From: Verticillium longisporum
Taxonomy: Eukaryota > Ascomycota > Sordariomycetes > Glomerellales > Plectosphaerellaceae
Length of the DNA: 64,000 nt
Assembly (NCBI GenBank): GCA_019188255.1
Contig: JAETXT010000001.1
Coordinates: 1,550,001 to 1,614,000, forward strand
Direction of reading: 5' to 3'
The notes beneath the pieces were generated by a model that made no database searches, had not been told where the DNA came from, and saw only the letters and a program-made list of their open reading frames with translations. Positions 34,901-47,700 of this stretch are shown one piece after another. How positions within the stretch are numbered: the stretch's first letter is position 1; each line of letters begins with the position of its first letter. The translations under genes and the position numbers were made by a program.

Positions 34901-35613
34901 CCTCCCTAGGTACCTAGGTACCTAACCTAGGCACCCACTCAGTGATGAGGGAGGCACTTGAGTGCTCTGAAGTGGTTGCTTGGACCGAGCAGGTGAGGTG
35001 CGACGTGCTGGACATGCATTGCAGCACAGCACCCATGGAACCATGCGGCGGGGCTCGTCGACCTTGGAGGGGTGTTGGGCCCCAGGTATGCTGCTGTCCC
35101 TGGACCCCACCTCTGTATGTCATTCCTTATAACAGGGGGCTGCGCCTCACCGTCAGCAACTGGGCAGCCCGGACCATCTGACGACAGAGAGTCGGTCACC
35201 CTGGCCACTTTGTTTTGGCCTGCTTCCACGTCGTGTTCTTCCCCTCACTGCCTACCTTAGCTGGAAAGGTTCCTCAGCAACAACATTGATTGCTTCACGA
35301 CACCCTTTGATGCCCCTTCTCTCAACTCAGCGCTGCCAATTATAACGACCCTGTTTTGGTATTACGGCCTTGACCAAAGCATCGGTCACGTCATACTCCG
35401 CCACGGCCTATTCAACCTGCCCCGCCTGTCTCTGTTGCCGCCTGTGTGACTCGGATCAACCCTCCCTCAGCAGATCGGACGAGCCTGTGGAGTGAAGATC
35501 AGCGACCCGAAGATTGATTGTCTATCCCTTGGGACTGATTGGGAGGATGCAAAGCACGCCCTGAGATCAACTGGTCTGCTTTGTTCTTGTCCTTCACTTG
35601 ACCACAACCCAAC
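31934..35613. other. 3.7 kb gene-poor stretch
   Basis: No coding frame with recognisable similarity; all open frames are below 120 codons and overlap. AT content looks higher between about 32.8 and 33.9 kb. A palindromic KpnI/AvrII-type repeat (34894-34932) lies near the right side. The last 500 bases are the likely promoter and 5' UTR of the Arg/Ser-rich gene. Confidence 0.5.
34894..34932. repeat. palindromic TAGGTACCTAGGTACCTA repeat
   Basis: Three overlapping GGTACC sites separated by CTAGG form nested inverted repeats (AAGGTACCTCCCTAGGTACC...). A single shorter copy (CTAGGTACCTAG) occurs near 20190 and related CCTAGGTA sequence near 59704. Confidence 0.8.
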
Positions 35614-38345
35614 ATGGTCGACATGAACCACCGAAACGACATTGAGAGCCTACTCCAAACGGGCTACTTTACGACTTCCAGGTCGAAAACCCCCAAGCCG
35701 TACGAGCCGCGGGAGAACACAGCAAGATTCGAACGACCTGTGACGCAACAGCGTAGGCCGAGTCCTCCACCACATGCGACCGTCATATTGCGCGAACCGC
35801 CAAGAAATATTGAACCCTCCGTACCCCGATACCTTCCTCGCCCACCAGCCCCGACCGTCGAAGACGAAGCCGAAGCGCTGTCCAAAGAGCACGGATCCCT
35901 TGACACGGATTCCGTCGATGTACCGCCTTCGCGCGGCGATATTGACCAGCAGGTCTTGCTGGAGGAGGTTCACGAGCACAACCCTGAGCGACGCTTCGTC
36001 ATTATCCCCAACTCGACCGACAACAGCACCAGTGCCCCCACTGCACCTTTGAAGAAAGGCTCGGCGGATAAGGAGGCCCCGGTCGAACCAAAGGCAAGCA
36101 CAGGCGGGGACTACGAGGCCAATACCGCTCGGAAATACGGCCCTTCCTCTGGAGATGAGAAGCTCGCAGAACCACGAGTGCCGCTGGAGAGGCGCAAGAG
36201 CAGACAGGATCTGCCTCGCATCGAAACAGAACTTGAAATGAAAGAGCCACAGACAAGGAACCACCACCGCAGCAAATCGATAAACCACGCCATTGAACCT
36301 CCCGAATACTTTACGCCTCAGACCAGGAAGCGCGTCTCGACGTCAAAAGAGGAGCTTCTCTCGCCGCAGGTAATAAAACACTCAACTGGCGGACGCGATA
36401 AGGTCTACTATGACTATTCAAAGAGTCAGAGCAGGCCGCTGGCACCGCAGCGAAGCCGGTCCAACCTGGTGGAGAGGAGATCAGAAGAGACGTCCGGCCG
36501 CCCCACTCAATCGATGAGCCCAGGAGCAACCAGACGTTCGACCATGAACGCCGATGCTCCTAGGCCGGTCATGAAGGAGCCAGATGACCGGCCCAGCGAG
36601 CCATCTCGCCGCCGAGACGAATACAGAGAAGATAGCTCTTCCCGATACGAACGGAGGCGCGATCAGCGTAATTCAACGTATCGAAGAGATTCGCCACCAC
36701 GAAAACAACGCGATGGTAGCTCATCCAGCAGTGACTATGCAGCCAAGGCGCCATCTTCAAACACCCGACGAAGACGATCGACAGTGATTCACGATGACCG
36801 GCCCTACTTGTCGACTCCCACCCAGGAACGTACAAAGCCCATGAGCGGCCGATCGAGGTCACGAGCTCCAACTTCGCCAATCCCGTCTCCGCAGATCTCC
36901 GGCAAGTCCTTCGAAGAAAGTCTACAGCCGCAAGGCCCTCGCAGTTCGGCCACCCTTCCCACGCCCCGCAGTAGCCGCGAGTCCACATTGACGTATCCTG
37001 AGGACGCTATCTTGCCGCGGAAAAATATCTTGGGACCTCGTGAAGGGGAGCGACGGGTACCACGTTCACGCTCCTGAGTTCCGCCGACATTGACACCATC
37101 TGCACCGGTGCCGGCTGTGAAGCCTTTCATGCCACCCGTCCATTTCATTCGGTTGACCTTACGCGACCCCCAGGGCCAGTGGCTCCGGACGCTCGAGCGT
37201 CGGCATTACAGTTCGATCTGCGTCAGGATCAAGCATGGCCGCCCGCTCCTTTCGACCCGTCTAAGAACAGCCTCACCGTCGACCGGCCGGTGGGTGCCTA
37301 CCGCCGCTATTCAGAAGATACAGGGCGAGATGGCCCCGTTCAAATTCCGGACTGTCCCAGGACCAAAGGCGTGGCTGGCAAAACAGATTGGCTCTGCTTA
37401 TCTCATTGCGAAAACTTCAACATCTGCCCTGATTGCTACTCGGGCGTATTCGGAAAGTCGGCGTTTCGCAGTGAATTCCTGCCGAACCTGTTCAGGTCTA
37501 TCGACAAGCCCATTAGTTGTGACTTTGGGACGTCGCCGTGGTACCGCATCGCCTGGTTGTTAACGCTTAAATACAATCAGCCCGATTTACGACTTTTCCA
37601 CCAGATTGCGAAGCTTGCGAAGAGCCAGCCGTGTCCCGGGGACCGCGTTGTGCTGCGGACTTGGTTCTCCATCCAGAATCCAAATCGTGATGGCACTTTG
37701 CCCGATTTCAACGTCTGTTATGAATGCGCCAAGACAATCGAAGTTCTTCTGCCCAGTCTTACAGGGTGTTTCATACAAACTCAGGCAATGGCGTTGCCTT
37801 CGAATAATATTTGTGCCATGCGTTACCATCCCGATCGGAAGCGATTCATGCTTTATTTTGACGCCATGGAAACGACGTGCGACCAGGCTATCGCGGCGAC
37901 CTCGGCACCGAATATTCCGAGTCTTGCCAAGACGATTGATCGCATCTCCATGTTCACAGAGTGTCGCGAGGATCGCCCTGTGGCGGGGGAAAACTGGTAT
38001 GTCATGCAGCACTTACCAGAACTGACGGTCTGCGGCGACTGCTACGATGACGTTGTGAAACCCCGGATTCTCCAAGACGGTCAGGTTGCCCGAAGCTTTT
38101 CCATGCGGCCGAAGCAACTGAGCATCGCGACCTGCCAACTCTACTCTGAGCGCATGCGCGAGGTGTTTAGAAAAGCATGTCGGCGCAATGATGTCAAGTA
38201 CCTCGAGGGTAAGGTGCTGGAGAGACAGCAAATTGAGGCGAGCATCCACGCCGAGCTGGCCCGGCTGGACAAGCGTCGGGGACAGGACGAGTGGACGGAG
38301 AAGGAGATGGAAAAGCTCATCAGCACGTGGAAGAAGTGGGAATGA
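35614..38345 (+). CDS. Arg/Ser-rich protein with a Cys-pair C-terminal domain (one-base frame break)
   Basis: Unrecognised fungal protein of about 910 residues after correcting one base. Part 1 (35614 to about 37050) is a disordered Arg/Ser/Pro-rich region with RS-type motifs such as 'RRRDEYREDSSSRYERRRD' and a conserved start MVDMNHRNDIESLLQTGYF. Part 2 (to 38345) is folded and Cys-rich: 'DTICTGAGCEAFH', 'WLCLSHCENFNICPDCYSG', 'NVCYECAKTIEVLLPS', 'TVCGDCYDDVVKP'. This gives at least four CxxC-like pairs, likely metal-binding. It ends in a charged helix. The raw first frame terminates at 37075-37077, while the second is open well upstream. One missing base within the G-runs at 37045-37057 would join them ('...LLSSADIDTICTG'). 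Two separate genes are a less likely reading because part 2 lacks its own start. Confidence 0.75.
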
Positions 38346-38962
38346 TCATGGCCATGGAAGATTCGACGAAGCAATCAAATGAATAATGAAATCAGAAAGA
38401 ATACCAGATAGATATGATCGGACGAGAAACATTGATGATTGTCGGCGTATCTGCTGGTCCAAGTTTGAGTGATTCCCAAAATGTCAGGACGCAGTCGAGA
38501 GACAGTTCGCTCCAGCATTGCATGCTGCAGAAACAGCACTGGGAGACTGGTGGCGAATAGCGCTGAACGTGCAACATGCAAGTACCGGAAGTGACAGCGG
38601 CGATGTGGATTCCATCGCACAGTGTACAATTGAGGTAGCTGGAAGCGGCCGCACGGCGATTTCCACGGAAGCTCACGTGACTTTATACCCCACCACTCGC
38701 CAAATGTGGGTACGTACCGCTTAGGGTCTGCCCACCAAACTGGGCACCGCAACTGTGAGAAAATAATCTGGTGAATTTCTCTCGTGAGCCCTCCGAGTCG
38801 CAACCTTCACTCCCGTCACTAACCAACAGCACGAAGTCCACCCAGACCCAGGTACGAAATTTTGCAGCCTCAATTTTTCCACTCGCAGCTGAACCCCAGC
38901 ACGATTGTCAACCAGACAACTAATCTGACATTTTCCTCCGCAGGGTCGATCACCAATTCACA
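38346..38962. other. RPL4 promoter and 5' UTR
   Basis: 617 bases. It includes a pyrimidine-rich stretch and the RPL4 5' UTR intron (38852-38943). Confidence 0.55.
38852..38943 (+). other. probable 5' UTR intron of RPL4
   Basis: CAG|GTACGA donor, CTAAT branch region and CCGCAG acceptor, ending 19 bases before the ATG. Such leader introns are common in fungal ribosomal protein genes. Confidence 0.65.
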
Positions 38963-40270
38963 ATGGCTTCCCGACCTACTGTCACCATCATCGGCGGCGA
39001 TGGCAAGGCCACCGGCAACACACACACCTGGCCCGTCGTCTTCTCCAGCCCGATCCGTACCGATATCGTCCAGGATGTGCACAAGGGTCTCGCCAAGAAC
39101 AAGCGCCAGCCTTACGCCGTGAGCGAGAAGGCCGGTGAACAGACTTCCGCCGAGTCTTGGGGAACTGGTTAGTCGTCACCTGGAGATCCCATGAGAAGGA
39201 TTATGGGAGGAAGCCGAACTGCTCGAGGGTACTGCGCACGGCAAGAGTGGGAATTCTGCAGGAAGGAAAACTCTGGGCGTGCGCAGGCTCGACGTCGGCT
39301 GCCTGGAACATATCGTGTCGTTGAACTTTTTGTACTGACAAAAACACCACAGGTCGTGCCGTCGCCCGTATTCCCCGTGTCTCTGGTGGTGGTACCCACC
39401 GTGCCGGTCAGGCTGCCTTCGGTAACATGTGCCGTTCCGGTCGCATGTTCGCCCCTACCAAGGTCTGGCGCAAGTGGCACGTCAAGGTCAATCTGGGCCA
39501 GAAGTATGTTTTCTGTCTCCTGCACCAGACTTGAAGAAGAGGGGAAAAAAAATACTGACCAATCTCAGGCGCTACGCTGTTGCCTCTGCCCTGGCTGCCT
39601 CTGCCGTCGCTCCCCTCCTGCTCGCCCGTGGCCACCGCATTTCCAACGTTGTCGAGGTTCCCCTCGTCATCGACTCTGATGCCTTCAAGAGCGCCGCTTT
39701 CGCCAAGACCTCTGCCGCCGCCGGTCTCCTGAAGTCCGTCGGTGCCGGCCCTGACCTCGACAAGGTCAAGAAGTCCAAGAAGCTCCGCGCCGGTAAGGGT
39801 AAGATGCGTGGTCGTCGTTTCCGCCAGCGCCGCGGCCCCTGGTCGTCTACGACCCCGAGGTCGACGGCAAGGAGCTCATCTCCGGCTTCCGCAACATTGC
39901 CGGTGTCGAGACCTCGGCCGTCACCGACCTCAACCTCCTCCAGCTCGCCCCCGGCGGTCACCTCGGCCGCTTCATCGTCTGGACCTCGGCCGCCTTCAAG
40001 GCCCTCGACACCATCTACGGCACCACCACCACCCCCTCCGAGCTCAAGAAGGACTTCCTCCTGCCCTCCAACATCATCTCCCAGTCTGACCTCAGCCGTC
40101 TCATCAACTCCCAGGAGACCCAGTCGGCCATCCGCGAGGCCAAGGGCGGCCCCACCACCCGCCGCTCCGCCGTGCAGAAGAAGAACCCTCTGCGCAACAA
40201 GCAGGTCATGCTCCGCCTCAACCCCTACGCCGCAGTGTTCGCCAAGGAGGCTGCCCAGAAGAAGAACTAA
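38963..40270 (+). CDS. RPL4: 60S ribosomal protein L4 (uL4), one-base frame break
   Basis: Large-subunit ribosomal protein with a loop lining the peptide exit tunnel. Three exons (38963-39167, 39353-39503, 39569-40270; introns of 185 and 65 bases). Adding one base gives 353 codons including the stop. Motifs: start [18 protein letters not shown], then '[20 protein letters not shown]' (the exit-tunnel loop), '[18 protein letters not shown]', '[17 protein letters not shown]' and '[16 protein letters not shown]'. The end is '[16 protein letters not shown]'. At 39836-39839 a C4 run should be C5: 'RRGP' must continue as '[14 protein letters not shown]', but the given bases leave that frame. As RPL4 is essential, a base-calling error is the simplest reading. 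A long open frame on the opposite strand is a codon-bias shadow. Confidence 0.95.
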
Positions 40271-40631
40271 GACCGCCCTCGCAAGGAGAGGAGTGGTTTC
40301 GGTTTCGGTATCTGCGTACGACGTCGGGAAAAGGGACGAGAGTTTGGCTCTGGCATGCATGGTTTCTACTTTGGGGCGTAATGGCAACTAGGAATGTTGA
40401 CCTCTTCATCAATGAAAGAAGATTCCCATTATGACTCTACACACGCGTCTTACGCTACGCCCTGTGATGTGCATGTGCATTTTTTGCCAAAAAAATCTTG
40501 GCCTCGCAAGTCTCACCTCAACAGGTCTCACTATGTTTGTAGTCTGCCATGTTTGTATTCTGTCATGGTTGTCGTGTCTCGTAGACTTAGGTATGAATCT
40601 GCCACCGTGGACGCTCCACCGTGAGTCGCAC
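40271..40631. other. convergent 3' region
   Basis: 3' UTRs of RPL4 and the aminotransferase. No further feature seen. Confidence 0.5.
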
Positions 40632-42820
40632 TCAGCATCCCATGCCCATGCCCATCAAATTGCCCATGCCCTCGTCCCCCAGCGCCTCGTAGCCATTGAA
40701 CTCGTCCAGCAGCTCCTCAATCTCGCGCACGCTCTTGATCCGCCAAAACTTGTGCACAGTGCCAACGAAGCGCTCCGTGCAGGGCTCAATCTCCTCCTCC
40801 GCCACCGCCGCAAAGCAGAGCCTGAGGTACGCCCACGCGCTCTCGGCCCTGACCCTCTCGTCGGCAGCAAACATGAGGCCCGGCGCCGGGATGACGAGGT
40901 GCGGGCGCCGCGTGCCGAGCGCCAGGAGGGCGTGGCTCAGCACGGCGCCGTCGACGACGTCGAGGCCGCCATCGGCGGTGCCGCGGCCCCGGGCCTGCCA
41001 CAGCGGGTGCGTCTCGAACCGCAGCCGCAGCCAGAGGAACATGCCGCCGCGGGCCCAGTCAAAGTCGTAGAGGCGCGTCTTGGTGACGACGCCCCAGTCG
41101 GCGAGGTCGTCGCGCGTCGGCGTCGACTGCTTGAGCTGGTGGGCGCCCTCGTCGAGGATGCGCGCCATGCGGCACATGCCCCGCCCGTACTGGCCCCGGA
41201 GGCCGGCGAGCCAGCGTACCCAGCCCGACGTGTCCCAGCCGGCAAAGGCGGGGCGCTGGGCCGCCGGCTGGGCGGCGTACGCGGATTTCGCGTCGGGCTG
41301 GGAGCCGATGAGGAGCTCCGAGACCAGACCTTGCACGAAGCCCGAGGGCTGCTGGGTGGTCGTTTCGGTGATTCTGCGTCGTTGATGTCAGGTTGGTGCT
41401 CTATGGGGGCGGGGGAACAAGGGGTGGTAGAATGGGTTTACCTTGTGAAGCGCTCAATGAACTCGGGTTGAGCGGTTATCCAGCCGAGGCGGCATCCGGG
41501 GGCAATCGTCTTGGAAAAGGTGTCGAGTCGAATGACTCTGCCGTCGACATCAAGGCTAAGGTAAGACGGCACCAAAGAATCGAGAAATTCATAGCCAGAC
41601 GAGTTGACCGGCTTCGGTGTCGGCTTCGGCGTCGGCACAGGCTTGCCTCGCGAGGCGGCCTCCTCGGCCGCAGCGGACGGGTACTGAAGATACCAGTACG
41701 GGTCGTCCTCGACGATGATGACATCGTACTTCTGGCATAGCGTATAGATGGCCTTGCGCCGCTCGACAGACAGGACGCCGCTCGTAGGGTTGTGGCCCAT
41801 GGTGACGGTGTACATGATGCGAGGCCTCTTGCCGTCGAGATCGTTCCACCCACTGAGGACCTCCTCAAGTCCGCCGGGTCCGTTGGCACGCATGCCCTCG
41901 GCGTCAATCTCGATGGGCACAGGCCGCACGCCACGGGGCATGCTCTGCGCGAGGACATTGGAGTAGAGGAACTTCTCAACAAGGAGGTGGGGGCGGTCTC
42001 GTGGGGAATCATGACGGGCATCCCACGGGGTCACGAGGAGCTCGAGCGACTTGGCCATGCCGTCTGTCGAACCGCAGGTGAGGATGACCTCGGGGCCCTT
42101 CGCATAGGGGACATTGGGGTGAAGGTTTGTGCGGGCAAAGTGGCGTATGTAGGCCAGGAGCGGTGCGTAGCCTTCTGCGGTCCCGTACTGGAGAGCCGTG
42201 GTGACGTCAATCTTCCTGAAAGGATCTGTTTGGGGATCGCTCATGGGCACAGTCAGATGCTGTGCGTTTTGAGGACCGTCGTCTTTGTGCTTGGTCGCCT
42301 TCGTCTTGCGCGTGTCGGCATGCTTGCTCTTAGGTACGCCATTCGGAGCCGACGACAGGCCGGACACAGCCAGCCGGTCGGCGAGGGCCTCAGGACTTGG
42401 GGGCTCGTTGGGCGAGGGTGTCCATCGTTCAGGTTTGGCGGCCTGCGCTTCGAGCGTGTCGAAGGGGAAGAATTGGGCGTTCGGGAGACCTGGCGGACTG
42501 AATCAGCAGTTGGTACCCTTTATGCTGCTGGAGTGTGGAGGCGAAGTAATGGAGACTGCCTTTGCGATCGAATCACGGACGGGCTGGAGATGGCGTATGC
42601 AGTGTGACAGTATAGTTGTTGCTTGGGTAGGACGATTGGGGACGCATCGGAGTCGAGCTTTGTTAGACTTACCTCCCGCTAGGTTGCCCAACCCTGGGAT
42701 CTGAAAGTACTTGTAGTACTTCTTAATGGCGCTGGGCTCCCGCAGATTGGTGATGGTCGAGTAGTGGTGGCTCAAGTCCAGAGGCGGCGGCTTCGGCCGA
42801 GTGGTCAACGGGGTCTCCAT
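40632..42820 (-). CDS. PLP-dependent aminotransferase, aromatic/2-aminoadipate type (ARO8-like)
   Basis: Fold-type I aminotransferase, probably for aromatic amino acids or 2-aminoadipate. Three exons (42820-42673, 42489-41442, 41373-40632; introns of 183 and 68 bases). The splices give 'IPGLGNLAGGLPNAQFFPF' and 'FIERFTRITETTTQQPSG'. About 645 residues. Visible: substrate-side 'LQYGTAEGYAPLLAYIRHF', 'ILTCGSTDGMAKSLELL', the PLP ring-stacking region, 'YTVTMGHNPTSGVLS', 'VIIVEDDPYWYLQYPS' with the PLP-pyridine Asp, and the Schiff-base Lys in 'RLDTFSKTIAPGCRLGW'. Family-typical insertions rich in Pro/Lys lie between strands. Frame intact. It is convergent with RPL4. Which amino acid it prefers cannot be told. 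Confidence 0.92.
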
Positions 42821-44701
42821 GTCGGGTCCGTGCAAGTCTCACTCCGGGGTGAGACAGACTGCTTTCAGTGATATCGGTGTGGGAGGCTGAAGGGTCGGAC
42901 GGCGAATTCCCACGTGGCCAATCTTGGACAGGTCGTCGGATAATAGTCGACAAGATGAGAAAGTACGAAATAGAGATTGGGAGATGGGCTTGCCCTCAGC
43001 GACGCGTCAGGACAGTTGGGAAGGCAGGAAGGCAGGAAGACAAGGAAGGATGGCTGCAACAGCATCCGATTACCAATCGCCGAATTCAACGCCACTATCG
43101 GCCATCGATGGAGCGTGGAGCGGCCATGGCGACATGGCCGTTTGGAAATTCGTCAGAACCTCCACTCTTCACGACATACGACGCTACCTACCAGCAACTG
43201 ACTCTGATGCTTTGTGGCTTGGACCCTTTCGCTTCCCGTGCTCAGCGATTGTCATCACTTGATACATCTGAATGATGGCTACCAGAGCAACAGGTGCCTC
43301 CATGCAGGAGCCTCCAGGACGAATTCCGGACTGGTCTACACATACCTCTCTAGATAGCGAGCATCTGCTCACCGATAAGGTTAAGTGTAAGTGGGTCGGC
43401 GACAGGTCAATGGCCATCTCTCGATGCAACCATGTGGAAGTCATGCTAGTCATGCGACCAATACACTGCACATCTGGAAGGTCAGAACGTTGGGCCTCGT
43501 CACCAACGGGACTGAGCGCAACAGACGTACTGATGCACTGAGTCGGGTCCCTCAGCGCCCAACACGGTAGCACGTACTGATTCGGGCCCCCAATAGCAGC
43601 ATGTGCAGCGACCGAACGCAGCAATTCCGGCTCACCTTTGGTGACGGGCATATTTGAACCAGCCATTGGAGGCGATTTGGTCACATGCGAAGCCTTCCGA
43701 ATATTGAACTTGATGCACCATCATGGAATATCATCTGACTGAGAGCAATCGTGCTTATCTGCAGGTTGTCATGTCATAGCACCTTCACCACTCTCAGCAG
43801 TCCCCGTCAATGAGATGAGGTCCAACATGTTGTCGAAGGCTGCGTTTGCTGAGGTAAGAAGTCCGACGCCACAAAGTGCACCACCCAAGCCTCATCCCCT
43901 TCAGCATTCCTTTCTCCCATCCAGACATGCCATCGTGATCAATTGCCGAGATATTTTGCAGAAACCAACATCCGTCGTGCAATTATCATAATCGACCCTA
44001 CCATGCCTTTGACGAGACCTCTTCGCGCTTGTGTGGGGGACCCGTCTATCCGCCCCCAAGCTCTCGACTGTCGGCGCTTAATAGTACCCTCCCATTCATC
44101 ACAGCCCATCGCGATGACCATCCAAGCGACCTCATCCAGCTTCCGCGCGTTTCAGTCCCCGCTACGACAGGCACAGCTGCTGTGCCTTGCATAACCTCGT
44201 ACCAACCGCAGCTTGTCGCCGGCGAATCACAGGCCGGCGACATGGAGGCACACCACGAGCTCGTCTTGGTCGACCGTTCCACCGGGACCGCCCCCTCTCC
44301 ATGGGCGGCTCTCTTAGTACCATAAGACGCGGCAGCGTTCCCGCGGGGGACGGGCCGCTCGTCTCTGGGCTGTTGTCCTCTTTCTTCCTGTTCGTCTAGC
44401 CTTAGGGCCGTTTTTCATTTCTTTGTAGCTGCCAGAGGTTACTCTTCTGGTGGTTATTTTGCTGCACCTCGCCATGTTCTGGACGAGCAAGAGGCCTGTC
44501 GTCGCGCTAACAGAGGTCTCTTCGTATGACCATGGCTCACGGAATACCTCCCCGGCGGAGAAAACGACACGTTCTCGAGATCCAAGGTCTCGAAAGTCGA
44601 GTTTCCCGTGGACACTGAAAAAGTCGGACAGCGAGTGCAGCCTTGACGGCGGTATGGGAATCCATTTCGCGTCAATCGTCACATAACGCTGACCATTATA
44701 G
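42821..44701. other. intergenic with unresolved 5' exons of the DUF3433 gene
   Basis: The left part is the aminotransferase promoter. Between about 44030 and 44700 there are overlapping open frames on the plus strand. One contains 'VAGESQAGDMEAHHELVLVD'; a second contains 'SSYDHGSRNTSPAEKTTRS'. One or both may be N-terminal exons of the membrane protein that follows, but I could not find a unique in-phase splice path. Confidence 0.4.
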
Positions 44702-47700
44702 AGCACAAACATGGCTGGAAGCCCGTGACGCTCAGCGCTCCGGTGCTCGTTCTCTTTGCGCTCTTCTCCCTCGTTCTCGTTGCCATCATTGAGATCCTCG
44801 CACAACAGAGCCAACGCGAAGGCGGACTCGCCCTGTCGCCGTCCGCGGACGACCTTCCCACCTATGTCACTTTTGGCTACCTCTTCCTGCCGACCATCAT
44901 TGCCGTCATTTACAGCTTGTTTTGGAGTTGGGTCGACCTCGATGCGAAGCGCATACAGGCCTGGTTTGAAATGTCCAAGGATGAGGGAGCCACTGCCAAA
45001 AACTCCATTCTCCTGGCGTACCCCTATGATTTCGTGGGCACGGTTCCTATCAAAGCCGCGAGGAGGAGGTAAGAATGACAAATTCATCTGAATACTCCCA
45101 TCTTCGTCGCTAACCGCAGGCTTGTAGACACTGGCCGACGTTCCTCGCAGGGACTGTCATGGTCATCATCTTTTGGTTAATCACCCCCCTGCAAAGTGCC
45201 ATCATGGGGACTGGCATCGTTTCAGTCAAACGCGAGATGGCCTTCAGCACCAACACCCAGTTCGAGCCGATTGTGGAGCACGAATACCTTTTGGATCAGT
45301 CGGTTTTGAATGAGGGATACGCAATCACATGGCTCAACCAACCTCTTCCGCCTTTCACAGCTCCGGATTACACCCTTCTCCCATTTTACCCTTCGAGAAA
45401 CATATCTCTGGCCAATGCAGCCAACTGGACAGGGATTACAACCAAGTACTCGACTGCTTTGAATTGCTGGCCAGCTCAAACGGCCCAGCAAGGCCCAGCC
45501 TCGAGAAGGACTTTCTTTTTTGACAATGGCCGAGGCTGTAATGTCAGCGATGTTGTCCCTCATCCTTCGAGTGGCGGAGCCACTCCGTTTAAGATGCTTT
45601 ACTTCGGATACCAAGGAAGCCCCTATGCCGATTATGCTTTGGGCACACCTACGTGTTCCTCCAATTCCACGCATCAGTTCCTCGCTACATGGTCGACCTT
45701 CAAGAATTTCAACAAAAGCATCGATGACATTCACCTTGAAGCAATCTTTTGTGAAACAAGCTATCAAAAACAAAAGGTTCAAGTCACGATCGCCACCGAC
45801 CAGCTAGCCCCGGTCTCGGAATCAATCGTTCCTCTCGAGTCACCTCAACCTCTTTCGGCAACCGAATTCAATGTATCTTCTTTCGAGTACCTGCTCGGCG
45901 CAGGGGTCTCGGCGGTCGAACTTTTTGTCCAGAGAGAACATCCCTTCGGCAGAGTCCTGGAGCAGCTGCCGAAAATAAAGGACTTGGGACTTACTTGGCC
46001 AATGTCACCAATGGTTGGCTTCGCGGTCGGGTCGCAGAAGGTTACCAACATGAACGAACTGAACAACCGGACGGGACTTGCTGAAGCCTACAATTCAACA
46101 CATCAGCTTATGTTCTCTCTCGCATTACGTCGGCTTTTGCTGAACGCCACAACTTCTTCCATTTCCGATGGAACAGTAATATTTGACCTCCATGGAGTCA
46201 TAGTCAGCCGTTTATTCTCAGCTGTCGTCGAAGGCCTCCTATGCCTCGTTGCCGTGTTGGCACTTTTACTCTGCTGGACAAGCTCCATAGCTCCTTGCAA
46301 TTTGACCAGAGATCCCGCTTCCCTCAGCGATTTAATCAGAATTTGCCGAAACAGCTTGCCACTTTTGGCACAGTTCGCTGGGAAAGACTGCCTCACCGAG
46401 GATGAGATGAACCACACATTCCCACAGCAAAGATTCCGACTCGTGTGCGGCTGTCGCACAAGATCTGGCGAGATGACAATCAAGATACTCGACGACACCG
46501 GCGACCACGATGCTTCTGAAATCATCTTGGGTCAAGAGGACGCGCTTTCAATGACTAGGGGTCATTACTCCCCTGTACGACCATATGTCATGCGACGAGA
46601 CTTCGGCTTGATATTCATCTTGCTCATGATAACCGCTGTTCTGGGGCTTGCATTTCTCAAGAGCAAAGAGGAAGCTGACGGAGGTGAGTGAAGAAACTAG
46701 CAGACATTGTCTGATGCGCGGACGCTGATGAACCCAGGCCTTGTCCAACCGGACGCAAGCTTCGAAGTCCTTCAAATTCTTCTCAATTATCTGCCAACAG
46801 TCTTCGCCACCTTGCTCGAGCCCATGTGGGTCTTGCTTAACAGACTCATGTGTATGATACAGCCTTTCAAAGACCTCTGGTCTGGATCGAGACCGGCCAA
46901 AGGGTCTATTAATGCCAGGTACACCTCGGTTCCGCCGCAGTTGGTCTTTTGGAGAGCTTTGGGCGCCCGGCACTTCCTCCTTGCCACTGTATGCTTTGTT
47001 GCTCTGATGTCCAATCTTCTCGCTGTTGGACTCAGCGGTATCTTCAACCAGCTACCAGTGAAAACTTTCCAGCCACGATCATTCGAGCAAACACTGCTCC
47101 CGCGCTTGATCAACAAAACCATGTACTCACTAGATGTTCCTTGGAACACAAGAGCTATCTCTTACGAAGAGCCATTTTACGTCGCAATGAATAACCTGTC
47201 ACAAGGAACGCCCTTACCACCTTGGCATAGTCACGAATACTTCTTCCAGCCCTTCACCATTGACGCCAAAAAGAACGAAACAAAAGTCGAAACCTATAAA
47301 GCGCGAACACGAGGCCTAGGAGTGGTTCCGACTTGCAGATCAGGCGGCGCTTTTACATCAAGAGGGGACGGACCAGTGCTGCAGAACGTCAATAGTCTAG
47401 AGGATATGCTCGCTTTCGACTGCCCAGAAACATACCAACCAGGAGCGCTTGATACGAATAAGGAGATGTATACCCTACCATCCGGTAGGTCTTCGGCGGA
47501 AGTCGTAGACACGGTTACGCAGAACTTCACGCTTGAGGGATGCGACGTCACATTCATCCTAGGCTGGTCCCGCAGCTCCGAAGTCGAGGCCGGAGACGGC
47601 AGGATGGAGACGTCATTTGCCATGTGTCGACCAGTTTTCACTACAGCCATGTTTGATCTTACCGTCGACACTGAAGGATACGTTCTCGCGGCCGACCGTG

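Noticed and set aside
37075..37077. TGA read as the natural end of the Arg/Ser-rich protein
   Set aside because: The following frame is open upstream of this point, lacks a start of its own and encodes a folded domain; one missing base in a G-run explains both.
39572..40387. 271-codon open frame on the strand opposite RPL4
   Set aside because: A mirror of the strong C/G third-position bias of the ribosomal gene; its product is low-complexity Gly/Glu/Leu with no domain.
44029..44686. Overlapping plus-strand frames considered as a separate small gene
   Set aside because: No similarity and no complete start-to-stop structure; better explained as uncertain N-terminal exons of the DUF3433 protein or its leader.
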